A stretch of DNA of 61,029 nt from positions 1 through 61,029 of the forward strand of contig JAGKTY010000012.1 of assembly GCA_021153185.1 (NCBI GenBank). The letters run 5' to 3'. The notes under the pieces are model-generated. The model had not been told where the DNA came from. It did no database searches and was given only the letters and a program-made list of their open reading frames with translations. This document shows positions 8,332 through 16,543 of this stretch, one piece after another. The DNA comes from Lachnospiraceae bacterium (GTDB taxonomy: Bacteria; Bacillota; Clostridia; Lachnospirales; Lachnospiraceae). Both the position numbers and the translations under genes were made by a program. How positions within the stretch are numbered: the first letter of the stretch is position 1; every line of letters begins with the position of its first letter.

Positions 8332-9261
8332 ATGGCATGTAAGTGCAAATCAAGACCTAGAATTATCAGTAATGTTGTGCGCTCGATGAACGAATCAGGG
8401 CATTGCTGTGTGGATGTATGCGCAAATCCGATTTGTGATGATCCGAATATACTTGGGATAAATGCCCCACTGATTTATGATGAAATCGGTGTCAATCTTT
8501 GTACCACGTTCAATCTTGGAACAGACATTTCAACAACCTATCCGACAGCTACAAGTGCAAGATTGACCGTCATCGATGCAACCTATACGTACGGAACGGG
8601 AAATGTGCTCATTGAGTCGCTCACTGCAAGACCGAATTGCTATCGTATCACACTTTCTAACATCACATTACAGTTTGCTGTAACACTTTATGATAATGCC
8701 TGCAGACCACTTGCAACGCTGTATCCGACAGCTGTGTATCTGCCGTCGGATACAAGCAGTGCAACGTATGATGAGGACACAAATCCGACATCGGTGGAGC
8801 TGGAAATTTTTGCGCCATACGGTGTGAGCTATGCACCTGCGGCAACTGCCGGCGGAACACCGACGCCGGTTATCAATTTCAATGGACTTATGACAACAAA
8901 CAACTCTGTCACACAGGGCATCAATTTGTTTGCTATGGCAAAGCTCCTTGAATTCAGCCTGGACGATGACACGGTGACAGCCGGTGTGACGCTTGTACTG
9001 CAAAGCCTTTATTTCGTAGGCTATAATGTCAAGAGCGCCGGAAAAATTGAAATCCCGAAGGGAAGCATTGTGAATCCGGAAACCTCGGACTGTATGCGTT
9101 TTGTGGCAGGTGATCTGCTCAATTTAAAAATCAAACCGCTTGATTTAAGCTGTGGATGCAGCCAGGAAGCGAAACAACCATGTGACAACATAGGCGGAGG
9201 CTGTTGTAATTTTTCTTGCCCGGGAACGGTTGGCGATGACACAGAGGTCACCCTGACGTAA
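8332..9261 (+). CDS. unknown protein with Cys-rich ends, possible spore-surface protein
   Basis: A 309-residue protein with a striking cysteine distribution: MACKCK and CCVDVCANPICDD near the N-terminus, and LSCGCSQEAKQPCDNIGGGCCNFSC near the C-terminus. The Thr/Ser/Ala-rich middle is predicted beta and resembles adhesin-like or coat-like domains. There is no signal peptide or membrane anchor, so the cysteines would sit in the reducing cytoplasm unless the protein is deposited on a spore or binds metal. The ATG follows GGAGGAAG. It is monocistronic with a strong terminator. The family is not recognised; a spore coat or exosporium role is inference from Cys content and the sporulating host. 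Confidence 0.75.
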   Translation: MACKCKSRPRIISNVVRSMNESGHCCVDVCANPICDDPNILGINAPLIYDEIGVNLCTTFNLGTDISTTYPTATSARLTVIDATYTYGTGNVLIESLTARPNCYRITLSNITLQFAVTLYDNACRPLATLYPTAVYLPSDTSSATYDEDTNPTSVELEIFAPYGVSYAPAATAGGTPTPVINFNGLMTTNNSVTQGINLFAMAKLLEFSLDDDTVTAGVTLVLQSLYFVGYNVKSAGKIEIPKGSIVNPETSDCMRFVAGDLLNLKIKPLDLSCGCSQEAKQPCDNIGGGCCNFSCPGTVGDDTEVTLT

Positions 9262-9273
9262 TGACTGTGCAAT

Positions 9274-9300
9274 AAAAGAGGTACATTTGTACCTCTTTTT
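9274..9300 (+). terminator. terminator after the Cys-rich gene
   Basis: AAAAGAGGTACA and TGTACCTCTTTTT form a perfect 12-bp stem with a very short loop and a T-run. Confidence 0.88.
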
Positions 9301-9303
9301 GCA

Positions 9304-9332
9304 TTGCACCGTAGCGAATGGTTGGGTATAAT
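9304..9332 (+). promoter_or_regulatory. promoter of the solute-binding lipoprotein gene
   Basis: TTGCAC (9304-9309), a 17-base spacer and TATAAT (9327-9332) lie 70 bases upstream of the start codon, immediately after the preceding terminator. Confidence 0.7.
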
Positions 9333-9402
9333 AATTATATTGAAAACAATTTAGAACTTCATTCATTTTTGACATAAGATAGAATTAAGGAAGATACATG
9401 TA

Positions 9403-10833
9403 ATGAAAAAACAGATCATAAAACGTGTGATGGGACCGGTCCTTTGTGTCTGCCTGGTAACAGGCTGTGCATTCACGGACCGGTTGCCATTTTTGAATAC
9501 AGAAGAGCGTGCGGTAGAGACAATAAACGAACAGGCGCAAACAGACGGGCAGAATGCGGCAGAGGACGTGCCGGCAGGCGATGAGAATCAGGATGCGTCA
9601 AAAGAGGCTGAGGAGCTGCTGACGCGGGTGCGGATTTTAAATGATTCTCCGGATTTGCAGGAATCATTTGAAAAATTAGCAAATGCTTACAAAGTGGAAT
9701 CGGGCGTTGAGACGGAAGTTGCCCTGGCGACGGATGACGTCTATCGGAGTGTGCTGGAAGCCGGAAACAAAAAAGAAAAACCGGCAACCGTTTTTATGCT
9801 CCACAGTAAAGAACAGATAGAAGACTATGATGCGTTTTGCGAAAATCTCTCGGATGCTCCTTTTGCAGGGAAGGTGCTTGGTGATTCCTTTGTCTGTAAG
9901 AATAACAGGGGAGAAGTAAGGGGCGTGATGCTCTCAACGGATTTCTATGGTCTGATTTACAATCGGGATATTTTAAGTGCCTATATGGGACTTCCTGACG
10001 CACTCATTTACAGTGTTTCGGAAATCGATAGTTTTGAGATGCTCTCAAAGGTTGCAGCCGATATCCAGAAGCACAAAGCAGAACTGAAAAGGAGAACGAA
10101 CCTTCCGGTAAAGGGGGCCTTTACGTCTTCTTATATAGATACATCCTCAGGTTGGAAGTTTTCAAGATTGCTCTTAAACGATGCGGTCTATTATGAAGAA
10201 AAGGACGGCATGGGTGTGTTTTCTAAGAAACTGAGGGGCAAGTATTTGCCGCAGTATAAAGAAGTGCTCGATTTGATGGTGTCAAATGCGACGTGTGATG
10301 AAAAAGAATTGCAGGAAAAATCGGGCGGTAGTGCTGTGAAAGAATTTGCGGCGGGCGAAGCAGCTTTTTATTTTGGCGGAACATGGAGTCTGAACAATAT
10401 ACTCGGCTCCGGTAAAATAACCGCATCGCAGATGGGAATGATGCCGCTTTACTTTGCAAACGAAGCCTGTCAGGAAGGACCGGGACTTTTGAACGCCACA
10501 TATGTATGCATCAACCGTGAGGCAAAGGAGCGGGACAAAGAGGCCGCACTGGAATTCCTGGATTGGTGCGTGACAGATGCGGATGCACAAAAAATCCTGA
10601 TGGATGAAATGGGATATATACTTCCGTATGAGACGGTGTCTTTTGAAGAATATGGAAACGTCCTTTTGAAGGATGCCATGCAGATAGCGCAAAGCGGTGC
10701 CGTGATGAAGGAAGACCGGTACGCACTTTTCCCATCCAGAGAATGGGAAAAGGCGTTTGAGGGTGCTGTAAAAGCGTATGTGCTTAAAGAAGGCAAGTGG
10801 GATGAAGTGGAAGCAGTGTTTGCGGACCAATAA
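9403..10833 (+). CDS. extracellular solute-binding lipoprotein, sugar-type, without transporter genes
   Basis: A 476-residue ABC-transporter substrate-binding protein of the family-1 (sugar) type. Residues 1-22 are a lipoprotein signal with lipobox LVTGC, so Cys22 is the lipid anchor. An acidic linker (about 35-70) precedes the two-lobed binding domain, which includes the ligand-cleft pattern AAFYFGGTWSLNNI around residues 325-338. AAGGAAG precedes the ATG. Permease and ATPase genes are absent on both sides, so it must borrow a transporter encoded elsewhere or act as a sensor. Start and promoter are convincing. The substrate is unknown. Confidence 0.85.
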   Translation: MKKQIIKRVMGPVLCVCLVTGCAFTDRLPFLNTEERAVETINEQAQTDGQNAAEDVPAGDENQDASKEAEELLTRVRILNDSPDLQESFEKLANAYKVESGVETEVALATDDVYRSVLEAGNKKEKPATVFMLHSKEQIEDYDAFCENLSDAPFAGKVLGDSFVCKNNRGEVRGVMLSTDFYGLIYNRDILSAYMGLPDALIYSVSEIDSFEMLSKVAADIQKHKAELKRRTNLPVKGAFTSSYIDTSSGWKFSRLLLNDAVYYEEKDGMGVFSKKLRGKYLPQYKEVLDLMVSNATCDEKELQEKSGGSAVKEFAAGEAAFYFGGTWSLNNILGSGKITASQMGMMPLYFANEACQEGPGLLNATYVCINREAKERDKEAALEFLDWCVTDADAQKILMDEMGYILPYETVSFEEYGNVLLKDAMQIAQSGAVMKEDRYALFPSREWEKAFEGAVKAYVLKEGKWDEVEAVFADQ

Positions 10834-10872
10834 TTCCGCCCGAAAGCTTCCCGGCAATTTGTGGATATTTGA

Positions 10873-11346
10873 TTAAACCATATTGGAATTGTGATAGCGT
10901 CTGTCCATTGTGACGTCTTCATCAAACCAGTCCGGGGCGATGAAGGCATTGGCACATTCGCTGTCCGGAAATTCCACTTCTGCCATAATGAGTGGCTTTG
11001 GAGAAGTAAAAATATCGAGTTCGATGACAAGCGCCAGATCTTCGCTTGGTGTATAACCCTCCTTGAAGGATGGGGCATCAAGCGGAATCATGTAGCGCTT
11101 TTTTTGAATGAGGGCGCCATCAATTTTGGTGAGAAGATGGGCGTAGGTCTCAGCGGAAATCGGCATGTTTTCCTCGAGGCGTTCCATCATGCCCCGTCCC
11201 TTTAGCGTGAAATAGTAATCATCATTATCACGGCGGATACGCAGGACAGGCTCCGTGCAAAGATAGCCCTGTTCAATGATACGCACCGGATAATTGTCCA
11301 GATGATCCGGCAGTGTCTTGATTGTAAATTTGCGTTCGATTTCCAT
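10873..11346 (-). CDS. CYTH domain protein (triphosphate-processing enzyme family)
   Basis: A 157-residue single-domain CYTH protein. The hallmark ExExK appears at the very start as MEIERKF. It is followed by alternating charged strands (LRIRRDNDDYYFTLKG, KKRYMIPL, ALVIELDIF, MAEVEFPD) that would line the triphosphate tunnel. Relatives hydrolyse inorganic tripolyphosphate or, less often, make cAMP or use thiamine triphosphate. A stand-alone short protein of this kind is most likely an inorganic triphosphatase (inference). I start at 11346, after GTGAGG. Upstream in-frame codons run through a dispersed repeat. The gene is convergent with the solute-binding protein, with only 39 bases between stops. 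Confidence 0.87.
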   Translation of the reverse strand: MEIERKFTIKTLPDHLDNYPVRIIEQGYLCTEPVLRIRRDNDDYYFTLKGRGMMERLEENMPISAETYAHLLTKIDGALIQKKRYMIPLDAPSFKEGYTPSEDLALVIELDIFTSPKPLIMAEVEFPDSECANAFIAPDWFDEDVTMDRRYHNSNMV

Positions 11347-11425
11347 AAATAACCTCACTTTCAGAACCGGGTGAATAAGAATTCGTAACGATTCAGAACT
11401 CCATTCGCTATATAAATCCCGCAAA

Positions 11426-11446
11426 AAATGTCCATTCATGCAAGCA
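11426..11446 (-). repeat. third copy of the dispersed 21-bp repeat core
   Basis: In reverse orientation these 21 bases match exactly the cores of the two 64-bp repeats at 4043-4063 and 4138-4158. The flanks do not extend well. The position is intergenic, upstream of the CYTH gene. Confidence 0.75.
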
Positions 11447-11523
11447 GATGTCAATTGGGGGAATTTACATGACTATTAATCGTTACAAATATACCTCTTT
11501 TGGAATCATTATGCAACAAATGA

Positions 11524-11552
11524 TTGAAAAGCATTCCGTGGTCATGTATACT
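11524..11552 (+). promoter_or_regulatory. promoter of the GGDEF/EAL gene
   Basis: TTGAAA (11524-11529), a 17-base spacer and TATACT (11547-11552) lie 64 bases before the start codon. A small dyad (GACAG-TTTG-CTGTC) follows in the leader. Confidence 0.7.
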
Positions 11553-11615
11553 AAATATACAGTTGACAAGACAGTTTGCTGTCTCAGTTGAGCGTTTGAT
11601 TTTAAAGGAAATTTT

Positions 11616-13526
11616 ATGGTTTTACAGATTCAGTTTCAGGTGTGCGGACTTATCCTTGTCTGCATGATTTTGGCGTTCTGCCTTCGGAAAAATATACTTT
11701 CGTTCACTTCGGAGCGTGTATTTTTTACAATGATTTTGTTGGTGCTCGGCTCCTTGATTTTGGATATTACATCGGTATGGGCATTGTATGAATTGTTTGA
11801 TGATTCCCTTTTGAAAGGGTTGTTATGCAAGGGCTATTTGTTGTCTCTTATCTCCATTTGCTGCGTGATGGCATATTATGTGATGATGGATATCAGGCAG
11901 CTCAATGAGAGTCGCGATTTCAGGGCGTTTATTTGTTCTGTTCCTGTATTTGCATCTGCAATTGCGCTCATTTTTTTGCCGATTGCGTACTGTGAAGACA
12001 ATGGGCTGATGTATACAGGGGGAGAGAGTGTCATCCTGACATATGTCGTATGTTGTTCGTATCTGCTTGTTGCACTTTTTCTGGCAATCCGGTATCGCAG
12101 AGCCATCCGCAAATCAAAGCTTGAGGCGCTTGTCTTTTTGATTTGCAGCTGGATTTTAGCAGCTACCGTTCAAAAATTCAACGATGGATGGCTGATTGTC
12201 GGCTATGCGATGGCGCTATCTATGACATTTGTGTATGCAAGAATGGAAAACCCGGAAAACAGGGTTGACCGGTTGACGAGATGTTTCAATGCGGATGCAC
12301 TTTATTATTATATTTTGGAGCGCTTTAGCAGCAAACGTACTTTTTCCATTATTACAATCTGCCTGGATGATTTTAAAATCGTGCAAGAAACCTTTGGAAA
12401 GGAAAATGCGGAGCGCGTCATGGAGCTGGTTGTTTCGTTCCTGCGTTCGATGAAGGGATGTGTTGCATTCCGCTCAGGGGAGTATGAGTTTACGCTGACC
12501 TTTGACAATGTGAGACATATGTACGATGCGCTTGAGCAGATTGAACCGCGTTTTAAAAGGCCATGGCAGATATATGAGATGGACGTGAAACTATCCCTCA
12601 GTATGGCATATCTTGCACAGAGCAACATGCTAAAAAGTGCTGATGAGCTTACCGATGTGGTTTCCTTCTTTATGGAGGAATGCAGAAAGCTCGGAAAAGG
12701 AACTGTCATTCCGATCAATGAAGAGCAGCTTCTTCGCAAAAAGGAAATCGACCATGCGGATGCATCGCTGAGGCGGGCAATGGAACAGGGAACCGTACAG
12801 GTTTACTATCAGCCGATTTATTCGGTCCGCGCGGGGGAATATGTGTCAGCAGAGGCGCTTGTCCGTTTGTTTGATGAAGATGACAAGTTTATTTCGCCGG
12901 ATCTTTTTATTCCGATTTCGGAGCGTAACGGATTGATCCTGGAACTTGGCATGATCGTGTTTGAACAGGTCTGTCAGTTTATGAAGGAGCAGAGCCTGCT
13001 TGAAAAGGGCATCCGCTATGTGGAAGTGAATCTGAGCGTCGTGCAGTGTATGCAGGAGGATTTGCATCAGGAACTGATGGCGGTTATGCAAAAATACGAT
13101 ATTCCGCCTGAGGCAATCAATCTGGAGATTACGGAGACGGCGGCAGTCAATTCGGAGAAGACATTGCTTTCCAACATGGAGGCATTGATTGCAGAGGGTG
13201 TGACGTTCTCATTGGATGATTACGGCAGCGGATATTCGAACCTAAGCTATGTTGTCGGACTTCCGGTCGATATTGTGAAACTCGATAAGACGTTAATCTG
13301 GTCATCCTTTGAAAGCCAGAAGGCAGACGTTGCCATGCAGTTTGCCATTTCCATGATCAAATCGCTCGGCATGAGTGTGCTGGCTGAGGGTGTGGAAAAT
13401 GTGCAGCAGTATAGGAGAATGGAGGCATTGGGTGTCGATTACATTCAGGGATATCTCTTTAGCAGGCCGCTTCCAAAGGAGGAGTTTGTACGTGTGATTT
13501 CACAAAAAATAGATGCACTTGATTAA
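11616..13526 (+). CDS. membrane GGDEF-EAL protein, probable c-di-GMP phosphodiesterase
   Basis: A 636-residue inner-membrane signalling protein. Residues 1-205 contain about six or seven hydrophobic helices. A GGDEF-like domain follows (about 225-365), whose signature is degenerate, GEYEF at residues 288-292. The EAL domain (about 385-630) has EAL at 413-415, VNLSV, a glutamate in EITETAA, DDYGSGYSNL, KLDKTL and AEGVE, that is, the usual metal and catalytic residues. It should therefore break down cyclic di-GMP rather than make it. The inactive GGDEF domain may bind GTP as a regulator, as in other known dual-domain proteins. The ligand for the membrane part is unknown. It overlaps no gene; a DJ-1 gene follows after 16 bases, probably cotranscribed. 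Confidence 0.92.
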   Translation: MVLQIQFQVCGLILVCMILAFCLRKNILSFTSERVFFTMILLVLGSLILDITSVWALYELFDDSLLKGLLCKGYLLSLISICCVMAYYVMMDIRQLNESRDFRAFICSVPVFASAIALIFLPIAYCEDNGLMYTGGESVILTYVVCCSYLLVALFLAIRYRRAIRKSKLEALVFLICSWILAATVQKFNDGWLIVGYAMALSMTFVYARMENPENRVDRLTRCFNADALYYYILERFSSKRTFSIITICLDDFKIVQETFGKENAERVMELVVSFLRSMKGCVAFRSGEYEFTLTFDNVRHMYDALEQIEPRFKRPWQIYEMDVKLSLSMAYLAQSNMLKSADELTDVVSFFMEECRKLGKGTVIPINEEQLLRKKEIDHADASLRRAMEQGTVQVYYQPIYSVRAGEYVSAEALVRLFDEDDKFISPDLFIPISERNGLILELGMIVFEQVCQFMKEQSLLEKGIRYVEVNLSVVQCMQEDLHQELMAVMQKYDIPPEAINLEITETAAVNSEKTLLSNMEALIAEGVTFSLDDYGSGYSNLSYVVGLPVDIVKLDKTLIWSSFESQKADVAMQFAISMIKSLGMSVLAEGVENVQQYRRMEALGVDYIQGYLFSRPLPKEEFVRVISQKIDALD

Positions 13527-13542
13527 ACGGAGGGGAGAAGGT

Positions 13543-14091
13543 ATGAGCAGAGTATGTGTATTTTTTGCAACAGGATATGAGGAAATGGAGGCACTGAGCG
13601 TGGTCGATTTGCTTGTCAGGGCCAAAATTGACGTGGATATGGTCAGCGTAACGGACAGCCTTTCTGTAACAAGCTCGCACGGTGTCCGCGTCATGATGAA
13701 CAAGACACTTCGGGATGTCGATTTTACACAGGTTGAAATGATTGTCCTGCCGGGTGGAATGCCGGGCACAACCAATTTGGAAGAGACAGACAAATTGATG
13801 GCGCAGGTGGATGACTTTGTGGCAAGCGAAAGATGGGTTGCGGCGATTTGTGCGGCACCGACAATCTTGGGACACAGAGGGCATTTGGAAGGAAGAGAGG
13901 CATGCTGTTATCCGGGCAAGGAAGCGGAGCTTACCGGCGCAAAAATCAGCTATGAGAAGGTATGCGTTGACGGACATATCATCACAAGCAGAGGCGCGGG
14001 AACAGCACTTGCATTTGGGCTGAAGATTGTAGAGGTTATAAAAGGACAAAAGCAGGCAGAAGCGCTTGCAGAATCGATTGTATATGTATAG
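13543..14091 (+). CDS. DJ-1/PfpI family protein
   Basis: A 182-residue DJ-1/ThiJ/PfpI superfamily protein. It begins with the strand RVCVFFATGYEEMEA, including the conserved glutamate after GYE. The nucleophile-elbow cysteine lies in AAICAAPTILG (about residue 104). The C-terminal half carries ITSRGAGTALAFGLKIVE. Members act as glyoxalase III, deglycase-like or chaperone proteins. This one is closest in motif layout to YajL/DJ-1, but the activity is not settled. I start at 13543, after GGAGGGGAGAAGGT. An earlier ATG at 13513 lies inside the preceding EAL gene. Likely second gene of that operon; a hairpin terminator begins at its stop codon. Confidence 0.9.
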   Translation: MSRVCVFFATGYEEMEALSVVDLLVRAKIDVDMVSVTDSLSVTSSHGVRVMMNKTLRDVDFTQVEMIVLPGGMPGTTNLEETDKLMAQVDDFVASERWVAAICAAPTILGHRGHLEGREACCYPGKEAELTGAKISYEKVCVDGHIITSRGAGTALAFGLKIVEVIKGQKQAEALAESIVYV

Positions 14092-14110
14092 GGACGCATT
14101 TGCGTCCCCT
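14091..14110 (+). terminator. terminator after the DJ-1 gene
   Basis: GGGACGCA and TGCGTCCC form a tight hairpin directly at the stop codon and are followed by CTTTC and a long T-run. It faces the convergent SASP gene and may serve both. Confidence 0.8.
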
Positions 14111-14126
14111 TTCTTTTTTTTCTTTG

Positions 14127-14324
14127 TTATTTCATCTGGTCTTTCTGATTTTTGATCATTCTTTTGACCATTTCGCCACCAACGCTACCAGCTTCCTTCG
14201 CTGTGATATCGCCGTTGTAACCATCTTTGATGTTTACTCCCATTTCGCTGGCAACTTCTGATTTAAAACGGTCCATAGCATCCTTTGAGCTAGACTGTTT
14301 TGAACTGCTAGAGTTTGAAGCCAT
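14127..14324 (-). CDS. small acid-soluble spore protein, alpha/beta type
   Basis: A 65-residue DNA-coating spore protein. After a Ser-rich N-terminus it has the two conserved blocks of alpha/beta SASPs: FKSEVASEMGVNI (residues 20-32) with the germination-protease (GPR) cleavage context, and GDITAKEAGSVGGEMVKRMI (39-58). The ATG follows AGGAGGGAC. In the mature forespore such proteins saturate the chromosome and protect it from UV and heat. Expression would be forespore sigma-G dependent; a CATATAGA element near 14350-14357 (minus strand) could be a -10, but I cannot find a matching -35. Its presence supports a sporulating host. Confidence 0.95.
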   Translation of the reverse strand: MASNSSSSKQSSSKDAMDRFKSEVASEMGVNIKDGYNGDITAKEAGSVGGEMVKRMIKNQKDQMK

Positions 14325-14468
14325 TTTTTGTCCCTCCTAAAAATGATTGTCTATATGATAAGAATCAAAGACTTCGTTGGCGCCAAGTGATTTTGATTCT
14401 AACGATAGTATGTGAATCAAAAGGGAAAATTATAAATGGAAATTTTATACATTTAAAAGCTTCTAACA

Positions 14469-14497
14469 TTGCATTTTTCAAAGCGTTATGCTATAAT
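14469..14497 (+). promoter_or_regulatory. promoter of the tig-clpP-clpX cluster
   Basis: TTGCAT (14469-14474), a 17-base spacer and TATAAT (14492-14497) lie about 100 bases upstream of tig. I saw no CIRCE or clear CtsR box next to it. Confidence 0.75.
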
Positions 14498-14595
14498 CGT
14501 AAAATGACTGTGAGTGTGTATGGTTGCGCTTGAAAAGAACACGGATGCTCGGAAACAAGCGGATTTAACACGATATATTAAGGAGGAAGTAAATC

Positions 14596-15882
14596 ATGAG
14601 TTTACAGATTGAGAAATTAGAGCACAATATGGCTAAGCTTACTATTGAAGTTTCAGCTGAAGAGATGGAAAAAGCAACAGAAGCCGCTTTCCAGAAAAAT
14701 AAAGGCAAAATCAGTGTACCGGGTTTCCGTAAAGGAAAAGTGCCACGTGCGATGGTAGAAAAGATGTACGGAAAAGGCGTATTTCTTGAGGATGCTGCAA
14801 ATGCAGTGATGCCGGGTGCTTACGAGAAAGCAGTCGCAGAGTGCGAGGAAGAAATCGTTTCTCAGCCAACAATTGATGTCGTAACGCTTGAGCCTGGAAA
14901 AGCATTTGTGTTTACAGCAGAGGTTGCGTTAAAACCGGAAGTAACACTTGGCAAATACAAAGGTGTTAAAATTGATAAAGTAGATGTAGCGGTTACAGAC
15001 GAGGAAGTGGATGCAGTCATCCAGAGAGAGCGTGAGCAGAGCGGACGTACCGTAACAGTGGAAGACAGACCGGTAAAAGATGGTGATATCGCAGTGATCG
15101 ACTTTGAAGGATTTGTTGATGGCAAAGCGTTTGATGGCGGAAAAGGTGAGAATTATTCCCTCACAATCGGTTCACATTCGTTCATCGATACATTCGAAGA
15201 GCAGCTGATCGGAAAAGAAGCCGGAAGTGATGTGGAAGTTAATGTGACATTCCCGGAAGACTACCAGGCAGAAGATCTTGCAGGAAAACCTGCAATGTTC
15301 AAGGTTGCGATCAAAGAAATCAAAGAAAAACAGCTTCCGGAGCTTGACGATGATTTTGCAGCAGATGTATCAGAGTTTGATACACTTGCAGAATACAAAG
15401 AGGATGTTAAGAAGAATTTAACAGAGAAAAAAGAAAAAGAAGCAGCGGATGCAAAAGAGATGGCAGCAATTGATGCGGTTATTGCAGATTCCAAAATGGA
15501 TATTCCGGAAGCAATGGTTACAACAACACAGCGCCAGATGATCGATGAGTTTGCACAGCGTATCCAGATGCAGGGCATCAGCTTCGAGCAGTATATCCAG
15601 TTGACAGGCTCTTCTGTAGAAGCGATGACAGAGCAGATTAAACCGCAGGCAATGCAGCGTATCCAGTCAAGACTTGTGCTTGAGGCAATTGTGAAAGCAG
15701 AGAATATTACAGCAGAAGAAGCCGACTTTGATGAAGAAGTTGCTAAGATGGCTGAAATGTATAAGATGGAACATGACAAAGTGAAAGCAATGATTGGCGA
15801 GCAGGGCAAAGAAGAAATCATGAAAGACCTTGCTGTGACAAAAGCTGCAAAATTTGTCGTTGATAACGCAGTTGAAAAATAA
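14596..15882 (+). CDS. tig: trigger factor
   Basis: A 428-residue ribosome-associated chaperone and peptidyl-prolyl isomerase. The N-terminal ribosome-docking domain carries the signature around residues 42-50 (PGFRKGKVPR), close to GFRxGxxP. The central FKBP-like domain includes VIDFEGFVDGKAFDGGKGENYSL and related strands. The C-terminal half is the charged helical arm region. The length is normal for the family. AAGGAGG precedes the ATG. It is the first gene of the conserved tig-clpP-clpX order, linking folding of nascent chains with proteolysis. A leaky hairpin separates it from clpP. Confidence 0.98.
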   Translation: MSLQIEKLEHNMAKLTIEVSAEEMEKATEAAFQKNKGKISVPGFRKGKVPRAMVEKMYGKGVFLEDAANAVMPGAYEKAVAECEEEIVSQPTIDVVTLEPGKAFVFTAEVALKPEVTLGKYKGVKIDKVDVAVTDEEVDAVIQREREQSGRTVTVEDRPVKDGDIAVIDFEGFVDGKAFDGGKGENYSLTIGSHSFIDTFEEQLIGKEAGSDVEVNVTFPEDYQAEDLAGKPAMFKVAIKEIKEKQLPELDDDFAADVSEFDTLAEYKEDVKKNLTEKKEKEAADAKEMAAIDAVIADSKMDIPEAMVTTTQRQMIDEFAQRIQMQGISFEQYIQLTGSSVEAMTEQIKPQAMQRIQSRLVLEAIVKAENITAEEADFDEEVAKMAEMYKMEHDKVKAMIGEQGKEEIMKDLAVTKAAKFVVDNAVEK

Positions 15883-15887
15883 GTTGG

Positions 15888-15911
15888 AAAGAGGGCTTTA
15901 TGCCCTCTTTT
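15888..15911 (+). terminator. hairpin between tig and clpP
   Basis: AAAGAGGGC and GCCCTCTTTT pair around TTTAT. With its T-rich end it is terminator-like. Because clpP starts only 19 bases later and lacks an obvious promoter, it probably attenuates rather than stops transcription. Confidence 0.7.
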
Positions 15912-15929
15912 GTAAGCAGGAGGTTTATT

Positions 15930-16529
15930 ATGAGTTTAGTACCTTATGTCATTGAACAGACAAGCCGTGGTGAGAGAAGCTACGATATTTACTCAAGACT
16001 TCTGAAGGAGCGTATCATTTTCCTTGGAGAAGAAGTGAACGAAGTGACAGCATCCCTTGTTGTTGCACAGCTATTGTTCTTAGAGTCAGAAGATGTTGAT
16101 AAAGATATTCAGATTTATATTAACAGCCCGGGCGGTTCTGTCACAGCCGGTATGGCCATTTATGATACGATGCAGTATATCAAATGTGATGTTTCAACCA
16201 TTTGTATCGGTATGGCAGCAAGTATGGGTGCATTCCTTCTTGCAGGTGGTACAAAAGGCAAACGTCTCGCGCTTCCGAATGCGGAGATTATGATTCATCA
16301 GCCACTTGGCGGTGCACAGGGTCAGGCTACGGAGATTGAGATTGCTGCAAAGCACATTCTTCAGACAAAAGAGAAATTAAACAAGATTCTTGCAGAAAAT
16401 ACCGGAAAGACATATGAAGAAATTGCGGCTGATACAGATCGTGACAACTGGCTTACTGCGAAAGAAGCAATGGAGTACGGACTGATTGACCGTGTCATTA
16501 CTTCCAGAAATGAAATGATTGAAGGCTAG
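15930..16529 (+). CDS. clpP: ATP-dependent Clp protease proteolytic subunit
   Basis: A 199-residue serine protease subunit that forms the tetradecameric ClpP barrel. The catalytic triad is visible: Ser98 in MAASMG, His123 in MIHQPLGG, and an aspartate near residue 172 in DTDRDNW. The N-terminus SLVPYVIEQTSRGERSYDIY is typical of the family. I chose the ATG at 15930 because GCAGGAGG lies seven bases before it. An upstream start at 15900 would overlap the terminator-like hairpin. It is followed immediately by its ATPase partner clpX. Confidence 0.98.
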   Translation: MSLVPYVIEQTSRGERSYDIYSRLLKERIIFLGEEVNEVTASLVVAQLLFLESEDVDKDIQIYINSPGGSVTAGMAIYDTMQYIKCDVSTICIGMAASMGAFLLAGGTKGKRLALPNAEIMIHQPLGGAQGQATEIEIAAKHILQTKEKLNKILAENTGKTYEEIAADTDRDNWLTAKEAMEYGLIDRVITSRNEMIEG

Positions 16530-16543
16530 ATTTGGAGAAGAAT

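Noticed and set aside
11347..11454. Longer start for the CYTH protein
   Set aside because: The extension translates an intergenic repeat and removes the characteristic N-terminal position of ExERK; GTGAGG supports 11346.
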